Assembly (NCBI GenBank): GCA_000934455.1
Contig: KN884031.1
Location: 45,017-68,934, forward strand
Direction of reading: 5' to 3'
Length of the DNA stretch: 23,918 bases
Source: Apostichopus parvimensis
Taxonomy: Eukaryota; Echinodermata; Holothuroidea; Aspidochirotida; Stichopodidae
Shown: positions 20,501-23,918 of the stretch, one piece after another
How the letters are laid out: every line of letters starts with the position of its first letter
Numbering within the stretch: the first letter of the stretch is position 1
The notes under the pieces: model-generated
What the model was told of the DNA's origin: nothing
Database searches by the model: none
What the model saw: only the letters and a program-made list of their open reading frames with translations
Position numbers and translations under genes: made by a program

Positions 20501-22529
20501 GTAATTTCTTACAGAGACTTATTTCAATGAGTCAGTAAGTAGAAACTTTCAGTCCGTCTACCAGTCAGTTTTATATCAAGTTTGCTCTAAAAATAAACTA
20601 AAGTCCTTCTAATTGGATACACCCAGTACATAGATGTATTTAAATAATGAAAAACAAAATGTAACTACAAAGTTATTGTTTCTTTCCAGTACTTGAGACT
20701 ACCAAGTCTGACCTTGGGTGGCTTTCCCTCAGCAGTATGGTGATATACATCATCGGGTTCTCCCTCGGTCTTGGACCAATTCCCTGGCTCATCATGTCCG
20801 AAATATTTCCATCCAAATTCAGAGGTTTGGCCAGTGCCATTGCAGCGGCTTTCAACTGGACTTGCTCTTTCATCATCACCAAAGAATTTTTAGACCTAGA
20901 GGTGAGTGGTCAGGGTTCTCAATTAGTTTTTAGACGTAGAGGTAATTGGTCACTGTTTCTCAATTCATTTTAGTCATAGAGGTAAGTGGTCAGGGTTTCT
21001 AAATAAATGTTTGGAACTAGAGGTAAGTGGTCAGGGTTTCTAGAACTAGAGGTAAGTGGTCAGGGTTTCTCAATAAATGTTTAGAACTAGATGTAAGTGG
21101 TCACGGTTTCTCAATAAATGTTTAGACCTAGAGGGAAGTGGTCACGGTTTCTCAATAAATGTTTGGAACTAGAGGTAAGTGGTCACGGTTTCTCAATAAA
21201 TGTTTAGACCTAGAGGGAAGTGGTCACGGTTTCTCAATAAATGTTTAGACCTAGAGGTAAATGGTCACGGTTTCTCAATAAATGTTTGGAACTAGAGGTA
21301 AGTGGTCAGGGTTTCTAGAACTAAAGGTAAGTGGTCAGGGTTTCTCAATAAATTTTTAGATGTAGAGGTATGTGGTCAAATAGCAAATTTTAAAACTAAG
21401 TTTGTTGAAAAGCATTCAAATATTGGAATTTGTTGTACAGAATGCATGTAATGTTTATTTTGCTGAGATTTTTTGGGGCGATTTCCGGGTTTGTTTCTCA
21501 AATCAAAGTCACTGCTGTTTGAAGTTTGTGCTGCTTCTGCCATTGATCAATGATATGTTGTTGTTAAGCTGCACGGTCAAAAAGTTGCTTCAGAGTTCAG
21601 GCCGGTCCTTTCATGAAAGGAATTTCTTTGTTTTATAGTAGAGGAAAGACTGTATATTCTGAAGGTTATTGGTTCAACTCCAATTCTTGCCGATACTTTT
21701 GTTCTTTTGTACTTTTGCTCATCATGTCGACTTGGTGTGGAAAATTGGAAAATGTCTTGGAACAACTTGAACTTGTCTGGAAAAGTGAAGAAAAATCCTC
21801 AATTGAACACTTCTTAAATGATTATGACTTATGCAAGAATGGTTTTGAAGATGAGATGAGATAAAGTTCATGGCATATATCAAGCTGGTGATAAAATTAA
21901 TGAAAGTGATGAGAAAACATTAAAGAAGGGTTATACAGTTGTTAGGCTTATTGTCATATTATAGAATATAGTTTATTTATTCTTTAAGCTCCTTTAAGGC
22001 CCTTACAGCCATCTCAAAGATAGTCCCTAGATTCAATATATCCATGGGAGTGAGTTTACCTGTCTTTTCTCACACTCATATATAAAGACAAAGTTAACAA
22101 TTTGTCTTTATTAATGACATTCTTTTAATACTTGTAGAACCATGCTATGTTATTGCATGTATTGTAATCGTTGCTCATTTTTAGATGGCTACAGTACTAA
22201 TTTTATTTTGTAGAGCTTATTCCAGTGCCTGCTTGGGAATCCCATATGTTACTACAAGTACTAATTTCACAGCTCTCTTTCAACATAAATGCTGTATATG
22301 TTTCTGGTCATCAATAAGTATTTGTTAGTTATTGTTTCTCAGAATATACTACCAATGACAGTAATCTTGTCCTTTTCTTAAATCTCAGAATCTGCTTCAC
22401 AAAGAGGGTGTTTTTTGGATGTACGCAGTGGTCTGTATCCTGGAGATCATCTTTGTGATCTTATTCGTACCGGAGACAAAAGGCAAATCCCTGGAAGAGA
22501 TTGAAGATTATTTCCGAAGAAGAGACTGA
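5483..22529 (+). CDS. SLC2A8: Class III facilitative sugar transporter (GLUT8/GLUT6-like, Tret1-like), nine exons, 495 aa
   Basis: Major facilitator, sugar porter family. Exons: 5483-5583, 11569-11722, 12579-12785, 14646-14745, 17291-17502, 18571-18832, 20235-20333, 20690-20901, 22389-22529. Every junction is GT..AG and in phase, giving 1,488 nt and 495 residues (human GLUT8 is 477). Landmarks in order: acidic dileucine DTEPLL (22-27), [10 protein letters not shown] in TM1 (61-70), SWFG (82-85), GRK (107-109), GRVLTG (138-143), E159...RG (166-167), PDTPS (215-219), QQFSGIN (286-292), DLVGRK (334-339), GPIPW (407-411), NW (434-435), [12 protein letters not shown] (477-488). Twelve membrane spans can be placed. 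The dileucine motif is the endosome/lysosome sorting signal of GLUT8 and GLUT6, so an intracellular location is likely; substrate (hexose or trehalose-like) is inferred. Odd: PESPR-type motif degenerate; the only loop sequon is N72-D-T. SLC2A8 versus SLC2A6 orthology is unproven. Confidence 0.9.
5871..6227 (+). repeat. MITE-A copy 3, downstream of transporter exon 1
   Basis: Full-length copy of 357 bp. The left end TTAAAGGCATTGAAGACTCG and the reverse complement of the right end (TTAAAGG, then GGAAGATTCGCCCACAAA) form imperfect terminal inverted repeats of about 27 bases. Both ends sit on TTAA, which could be the target duplication, as for piggyBac-like elements, or part of the termini. No coding capacity. 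It lies in direct orientation with copy 2, 288 bases into intron 1. Confidence 0.85.
7883..7893. repeat. Poly(C) run of 11
   Basis: Eleven C in intron 1, preceded by GG. Simple sequence prone to length variation; no other role visible. Confidence 0.9.
8684..8801 (+). repeat. Purine-rich GGA/GGGA tract with predicted G-quadruplex
   Basis: Almost pure purine on the + strand. At 8711-8732 there are five GGG runs separated by single A, the shortest-loop class of G-quadruplex motif, followed by three imperfect GGTATGGTGAGGGGTG-like units to 8801. It is on the sense strand, so it would also be present in the nascent intron 1 RNA. The tract is a polypurine stretch that could also form triplex DNA. 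Confidence 0.8.
9493..10525. mobile_element. Non-autonomous hAT-like DNA transposon with 8-bp target duplication
   Basis: An exact 8-bp direct repeat TGTTGTGT flanks the element at 9493-9500 and 10518-10525. Inside it, the ends are inverted: TAGTGTTTGCACGG at 9505-9518 and CCGTGTAAACACTA at 10503-10516, followed by a second matched pair around GGGTACCC (about 9535 and 10480). Imperfect terminal repeats total about 40 bases. The 8-bp duplication and TAGTG-type termini fit the hAT superfamily. The 1,017-bp interior has no transposase; the 100-codon frame at 10098-10400 has no recognisable domain. It lies wholly in intron 1. Confidence 0.85.
9611..9928. repeat. Tandem repeat inside the hAT-like element, about 2.5 copies of a 124-128 bp unit
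   Basis: Units start near 9619, 9743 and 9871 with (G/T)ATGGTTAGGCTAGATTTCCC and share CCATTGAC, GTGTGGTGTTAGGCTACCATG, CGAAGATAACAGCAATA and CATGGATATCTTA blocks. The third copy breaks off after the ACCATGTGG block. Internal repeats are common in non-autonomous hAT elements. Confidence 0.85.
11569..11722 (+). CDS. SLC2A8: Transporter exon 2 (TM1, residues 34-85)
   Basis: Acceptor TTTTTACAG, donor GGG|GTGAGT. Encodes the end of the N-terminus, TM1 (about 42-62) with [10 protein letters not shown], the first extracellular/luminal loop and the SWFG start of TM2. The loop contains N72-D-T, a glycosylation sequon. The first base completes the Arg codon begun in exon 1; the exon ends in phase 0. 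Confidence 0.93.
12013..12033. repeat. Poly(C) run of 21
   Basis: Twenty-one C in a row in intron 2. It may form C-rich i-motif or G-quadruplex structures on the other strand. Its length in an assembly is often unreliable. Confidence 0.85.
12066..12273. repeat. Foldback element (family B) with TGTACA-rich arms
   Basis: The left arm from 12066 (AAAATGAATGTCAACCAGTG) pairs with the right arm ending near 12205 (CTGGTCAACATTCATTTTA). The inner parts CAGTGTGTACTGTA and TACAGTACACACTG pair too, so 12066-12205 is a 140-bp hairpin. The adjoining 12199-12273 matches, inverted, 14919-14993 in intron 4. Dispersed multi-copy repeat with no coding. Confidence 0.75.
12284..12455. repeat. Tandem repeat, about 3.3 copies of a 50-53 bp unit
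   Basis: Units start near 12284, 12334, 12387 and 12440 with GAGATGTGTAGGTTTGTTGA, continuing AATAGAACACCAATATATGTACACTATAGCCTGG. The first unit lacks the GCCTG; the last is cut short. Ends about 120 bases before exon 3. Confidence 0.88.
12579..12785 (+). CDS. SLC2A8: Transporter exon 3 (TM2-TM4, residues 86-154)
   Basis: Acceptor TTATTTCAG, donor CCA|GTAAGT, exactly 69 codons, phase 0 at both ends. Encodes most of TM2, the loop IGRK (106-109), TM3 and the [10 protein letters not shown] motif of TM4. G107-R108-K109 and G138-R139 are the conserved cytosolic anchors of the sugar porter family. Confidence 0.95.
13574..13767. repeat. Foldback element (family C) with about 30-bp inverted termini
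   Basis: Left ACTGGTGACCAGCCCATTCC (13574-13593) matches the reverse complement of the right end (ACCGGTGACTGGCCCATTCC) at 16 or more of 20 bases, and pairing continues through GTCTACT. The 194-bp whole is a MITE-sized element with no coding frame. No clear target duplication can be fixed. Confidence 0.75.
14131..14617. repeat. Minisatellite, about 13 copies of a 38/39-bp unit in a two-unit higher order
   Basis: Unit near TACTGTACATTATCCTACCC then AGTGAATACATACATTAT. Spacing alternates 38 and 39 bases, and CCTACCCAG mostly alternates with CCTACTCAG, so the real repeat is largely a 77-bp dimer. One copy has lost a C (CCTACCAG), and the copy near 14455 has an internal change. The array ends 28 bp before the exon 4 acceptor. 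Confidence 0.92.
14646..14745 (+). CDS. SLC2A8: Transporter exon 4 (TM5, residues 155-188)
   Basis: Acceptor CAATCTCCAG, donor CTAG|GTAATG (a weaker donor, lacking G at +5). Begins [17 protein letters not shown]: the E159 and R166-G167 pair conserved after TM4 in sugar porters, then TM5 (167-187). Ends after one base of a Gly codon, completed by GG of exon 5. Confidence 0.94.
14919..14993 (-). repeat. Family B repeat, inverted piece
   Basis: Matches the reverse complement of 12199-12273 in intron 2, sharing AATATTTGCAATG, GTCTGCTTCTGGTTT and TTCACTTAATTAAAAGAC with few differences. Confidence 0.75.
15444..15560 (+). repeat. Three 24-bp direct repeats plus family B piece
   Basis: Three copies of ACACACTGTACATGTATGTA with CTGT (24 bp) lie at 15444-15515. 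They are followed by GTACTGATTGATATTCATTTTATA and CTTTTAATTAA, which parallel 12181-12232 in intron 2. With 14919-14993 in the opposite orientation, 14919-15560 may be one larger element with inverted ends. Confidence 0.65.
15869..16048. mobile_element. Palindromic MITE of about 175 bp
   Basis: Near-perfect inverted repeat. Pairs include ACAAATAATGAATGGTT with AACCATTCATTATTTGT, GTGCAAATATTTCAT with ATGAAATATTTGCAC, AAAGATG with CATCTTT, and GTTCCATTCAAC with GTTGAATGGAAC, round a 13-base centre GAGGCGCAGCCGA at about 15942-15954. The arms carry small unpaired insertions. No coding. It may extend right to about 16270, but this cannot be shown here. Confidence 0.85.
16951..17043. mobile_element. 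Possible end of a hAT-like element
   Basis: Ends in TTTC...CAGCCCTG; read in reverse it starts CAGGGCTGATATTTCACGGT, a CAGGGCTnnnATTT-type terminus often seen in hAT elements. GTCGAC/GACGACCG-rich sub-terminal motifs repeat within it. No opposite terminus or target duplication found in the window. Confidence 0.35.
17044..17236. repeat. AT-rich imperfect tandem repeat before exon 5
   Basis: Four to five irregular copies of (AT)CTTGTATTTAATATATATA followed by CTACCTTGTATAGTATATAT. Ends about 55 bases before the exon 5 acceptor. Copy lengths vary (about 35-60 bases). Confidence 0.75.
17291..17502 (+). CDS. SLC2A8: Transporter exon 5 (TM6 and central loop, residues 188-258)
   Basis: Acceptor TTTACACATAG, donor ACT|GTAAGT. 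Encodes TM6 (189-212) and the start of the cytosolic loop joining the two six-helix halves. The PESPR/PETPR motif expected after TM6 reads PDTPS (215-219): the acid is Asp and the Arg is Ser. The rest ([20 protein letters not shown]) follows the family pattern. Ends in phase 0. Confidence 0.94.
17503..18570 (+). other. Transporter intron 5 (1,068 bp)
   Basis: Donor GTAAGT, acceptor CTCTCTTTCTAG. A C-rich pyrimidine stretch lies at about 17590-17628 and a possible hAT end at 18370-18479. Nothing else is recognisable. Confidence 0.85.
18370..18479. mobile_element. Possible end of a hAT-like element (ATCGG-rich)
   Basis: Ends CAGTCAAACACTA at 18467-18479, which in reverse is TAGTGTTTGACTG, the same TAGTGTTTG start as the element in intron 1. 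It is packed with CCGATTAT/ATAATCGG words in both orientations. No partner terminus or target duplication seen, so it is probably a truncated copy. Confidence 0.4.
18571..18832 (+). CDS. SLC2A8: Transporter exon 6 (TM7-TM8, residues 259-346)
   Basis: Acceptor CTCTCTTTCTAG. Encodes the end of the central loop, TM7 with QQFSGIN (286-292, sugar-binding helix), TM8 and DLVGRK (334-339). The donor that keeps phase and homology is weak: CCG|GTTTGT at 18833. The stronger-looking GTAACA at 18823 would break the frame with exon 7. Without splicing the frame runs on to a stop at 19012-19014, well into the adjoining minisatellite. Confidence 0.92.
18874..19590 (+). repeat. Minisatellite, about 14 copies of a 51-bp unit, open in several frames
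   Basis: Unit near GTGTTTGTGGGATGCCAAGT, GGTTGCTGCATTACAGCGTG, TTTCTTCCAGA (51 bases). The markers ATGCC lie at 18891, 18940, 18991, 19041, 19092, 19143, 19194 and on, spaced 49-51. Because 51 is 17 codons, several frames stay open for up to 179 codons as a consequence of period, not of selection for protein. Starts about 40 bases past the exon 6 donor. Seven units contain a TTCCTTCCAG or TTTCTTCCAG block resembling a 3' splice site. Confidence 0.93.
19971..20056 (+). repeat. Tandem duplication of a 43-bp segment
   Basis: AGGATTTATAATATATCAAC and the following 23 bases occur at 19971-20013 and again at 20014-20056 with one difference, at the last base. The near-identity points to a recent event or an assembly artefact. 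Confidence 0.92.
20235..20333 (+). CDS. SLC2A8: Transporter exon 7 (TM9, residues 346-379)
   Basis: Acceptor TTATTTTTCAG, donor TTT|GTAAGT. Its first two bases complete Gly346. It encodes TM9 ([16 protein letters not shown]) and the TM9-TM10 loop. That loop has no Asn at all, so it lacks the glycosylation sequon that class III GLUTs commonly carry there. Ends after one base of a Leu codon. Confidence 0.92.
20334..20689 (+). other. Transporter intron 7 (356 bp)
   Basis: Donor GTAAGT, acceptor TTTCTTTCCAG. Unique AT-rich sequence; no repeats or open frames of note. Confidence 0.85.
20690..20901 (+). CDS. SLC2A8: Transporter exon 8 (TM10-TM11, residues 379-449)
   Basis: Acceptor TTTCTTTCCAG. 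Encodes TM10 with [15 protein letters not shown] (405-419), the cytochalasin/sugar-site helix of GLUTs, then R423-G424 and TM11 with FNW (433-435). Donor GAG|GTGAGT at 20902, phase 0. The last 13 coding bases and this donor are the founder unit of the tandem array in intron 8. Reading through, the frame gains 23 residues before a stop at 20971-20973. Confidence 0.95.
20889..21376 (+). repeat. Minisatellite of 12-13 units that repeats the exon 8/intron 8 junction and its 5' splice site
   Basis: Unit near TTTAGACCTAGAG|GTAAGT, GGTCAGGGTTTCTCAATAAATG, about 40-41 bases, with two short units near 21042 and 21320. The first unit overlaps the coding end of exon 8. GT positions of the first copies are 20902, 20942, 20982 and 21023. 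By eye seven later copies keep GAG|GTAAGT or close to it, a better donor than the true GTGAGT; two have GGAAGT (dead), and single ones GTAATT, GTAAAT and GTATGT. Confidence 0.93.
20902..22388 (+). other. Transporter intron 8 (1,487 bp)
   Basis: Donor GTGAGT, acceptor CTTAAATCTCAG. Begins with the donor-bearing array; a tRNA-like T arm lies at 21668-21684. The rest (21377-21640 and 21700-22388) is unique AT-rich sequence. The open frame at 21613-21864 shows no known domain. Confidence 0.85.
21668..21684 (+). repeat. tRNA-like T arm / pol III B box, possible SINE remnant
   Basis: ATTGGTTCAACTCCAAT has a perfect five-base stem (ATTGG/CCAAT) round a seven-base TTCAACT loop, and GGTTCAACTCC fits the pol III B box (GGTTCRANNCC). 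I could not find a matching A box, D arm or acceptor stem upstream, so it is not a tRNA gene; a decayed tRNA-derived SINE or chance are both possible. Confidence 0.3.
22389..22529 (+). CDS. SLC2A8: Transporter exon 9 (TM12 and C-terminus, residues 450-495)
   Basis: Acceptor CTTAAATCTCAG. Encodes TM12 (about 456-476) and the signature [16 protein letters not shown], ending RRRD and TGA at 22527-22529. The short cytosolic tail is usual for GLUT8-type members. Confidence 0.96.
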   Translation, partial: NLLHKEGVFWMYAVVCILEIIFVILFVPETKGKSLEEIEDYFRRRD

Positions 22530-22586
22530 CATTTTGTCCAGGAGTTTCATGAAAAATTTGGTATCCAAGATAAGCTTATTTTTTTA

Positions 22587-22592
22587 AATAAA
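22587..22592 (+). terminator. Poly(A) signal of the transporter gene
   Basis: AATAAA 58 bases after the stop codon, followed by a GT/T-rich element at about 22613-22636. Cleavage is expected near 22605, giving a 3' UTR of about 75 bases. Confidence 0.8.
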
Positions 22593-22605
22593 ACATCGTA
22601 TTGTT

Positions 22606-23918
22606 AACATATCATTTTTGTTTGTTTTCATTTTGCAATAACTTTAATATCTTTAGTTTTATTAATCTGTAAACTTTCAATTTGTAACATCTTTTGAATA
22701 TTCCTTCATTACATGCCAGTGTTGTTGCGAGTGATATCACATGTCCCTAAATTGCAAAAGTCAAGTGACTCAAGATAATGCCCCCACTAGAGGCATGAAA
22801 TTCTGTTACTTTACATTCCTATGGGTGTAAAAACAGTTGAAACTGATCCATTTATATTTTGTAATATGAATATATGTAATAGAGGTTTCCTGTTGGTAGT
22901 CATTTGGGAAAGCATGCCAGCCACCTACTATCAGTTTATTACTTGCTGTGCTGTTTTAGGAACCTTGCATATCTCACTATGTTACAATGTGTGGATGTTT
23001 GTGTGCATATTTGCTATGAAGCAGTAATTAAGGAGGCAAGCATGTGCTGCCTTAGGATCGTGGAAGGTGGCATGTTAATGTATGTGTGTATAATATCCAT
23101 GTCAACCAGCAACTAGCTTACTATTTTGTTGTCTTTAATTATAATTGACAAGCTGTTGATGCAATCAACACTGCCAAGAAGTACTTACTTTCCTGTATTT
23201 CATTTTAAAACAGTTTGCTAACAGTTTGGTTTTATTTTGTAGTTCATATCTTGACTCATTCATGTTTTGTATTGCATTTTTGTTACAGTTTTGTCCATGC
23301 TTCTTGAAGTGCTTTTGCTAATGATTGTGTGAGGTCTTTATATGAGATCTTCCATTATATACCAGGGTGAGCAGGGTAGTTGAATTGTTACTAGTAACTC
23401 TATTCATTTTTGTGTCATTTGTGAACAGTTTACTAATGCACTTGGCAGGGTTTTCATTTAAATAGATAAAACAGAGGAGCCTGTATATAAATAAGTTTTT
23501 CATAAGAAGCATTCTAAATCTAGGTATTACTGCATGTCTTCATTGAATTACTGTATATATTTGTCTTCATAATGTTTTACTTAATTATTTGTGAAGTAAC
23601 AAACACCCACTGATTCAGGAATTTGATGTTGGACATTTTAGTTTTCTATAATTATGTAAAAGGTAACAATACAAATTTATTTTTCTTCTATGGTACCTTG
23701 TAAACACGATATCTCAAGAAGTGAAAGTTGCTTGAACTTCAAACTTGATATGTGGGTAGCCCTTTAATATTGGTTATATGTTCTGTATCCTTTTTCATGG
23801 AGGTCAAAGGTCATATAAAGTTCAATGACAGGTTAAAGTCAGAATAAATCAAAGTGAAGTTTGTTTGACCCTCTTTGCATTAGGTACGAATTAATAAATT
23901 CTTCAAGACTTGCCATCT
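22606..23918. other. Gene-free stretch downstream of the transporter
   Basis: AT-rich sequence with no recognisable coding region, RNA gene or array. The small frames at 22821-23027, 22904-23116 and 23318-23512 have no domains. From about 23690 the style changes (GATATCTCAAGAAG, GGGTAGCCCTTT, AGGTCAAAGGTCATAT) and looks like a dispersed repeat, by impression only. Confidence 0.5.
23801..23813 (+). promoter_or_regulatory. Perfect DR1 nuclear receptor motif
   Basis: AGGTCA-A-AGGTCA, two consensus half-sites in direct orientation spaced by one base, the classic RXR/PPAR/HNF4 element. It lies 1.3 kb past the transporter stop. It may instead be a chance part of a repeat; no target gene is visible. 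Confidence 0.4.

Noticed and set aside
21668-21684. A functional tRNA gene
   Set aside because: Only the T arm can be folded; no A box, D arm, anticodon arm or acceptor stem could be matched.
21613-21864. 83-codon frame in intron 8
   Set aside because: No recognisable domain, overlaps the tRNA-like remnant, and lies between two well-defined exons.
23890-23918. Start of a fourth MITE-A copy (TTCAAGACTTGCC at the window end)
   Set aside because: Only about 13 bases, with mismatches to TTGAAGACTCGCC, and no TTAAAGGCA before it; too little to call.

Overview
The window reads as animal nuclear DNA. It is AT-rich, its genes are split by GT..AG introns, it uses AATAAA poly(A) signals, and it is full of foldback elements and minisatellites. 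The two genes and the repeat style fit a marine invertebrate deuterostome, with an echinoderm plausible. That assignment is inference; nothing in the sequence fixes the species.

Layout, all genes on the + strand. (1) 1-220: minus-oriented copy of a short inverted-repeat element (called MITE-A here). (2) 467-about 1830: last or only coding exon of a RING/B-box/coiled-coil E3 ligase gene of TRIM type, 289 codons uninterrupted, ending in a hydrophobic tail-anchor-like segment, with its poly(A) signals. (3) 2152-2787: array of about 33 copies of a 19-bp unit. (4) 2788-4848: gene-free. (5) 4849-5136 and 5871-6227: two direct MITE-A copies on either side of the first exon of the next gene. (6) 5483-22529: a nine-exon sugar transporter gene of the class III GLUT type (SLC2A8/SLC2A6-like, also resembling insect Tret1). 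All nine exons join in phase into a 495-residue protein with a complete set of family landmarks, an N-terminal acidic dileucine sorting motif and a C-terminal [12 protein letters not shown]. (7) 22530-23918: short 3' UTR, then gene-free DNA ending in a stretch with a perfect DR1 nuclear receptor half-site pair.

The introns hold most of the unusual structure. Intron 1 carries a 1,017-bp non-autonomous hAT-like element with an exact 8-bp target duplication, plus a G-quadruplex-prone purine tract. Introns 2, 3 and 4 carry several foldback elements. Four tandem arrays lie right beside exon boundaries: a 38/39-bp array ends about 28 bp before exon 4, an AT-rich array ends about 55 bp before exon 5, a 51-bp array starts about 40 bp after exon 6, and a roughly 41-bp array in intron 8 is a repeated copy of the exon 8/intron 8 junction itself, so the 5' splice site is present in about a dozen tandem copies. 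This last one is the strongest candidate for something undescribed.

The two genes have no obvious functional link. The ligase probably acts at a membrane through its tail. The transporter is probably an intracellular (endosome or lysosome) facilitative hexose or disaccharide carrier.
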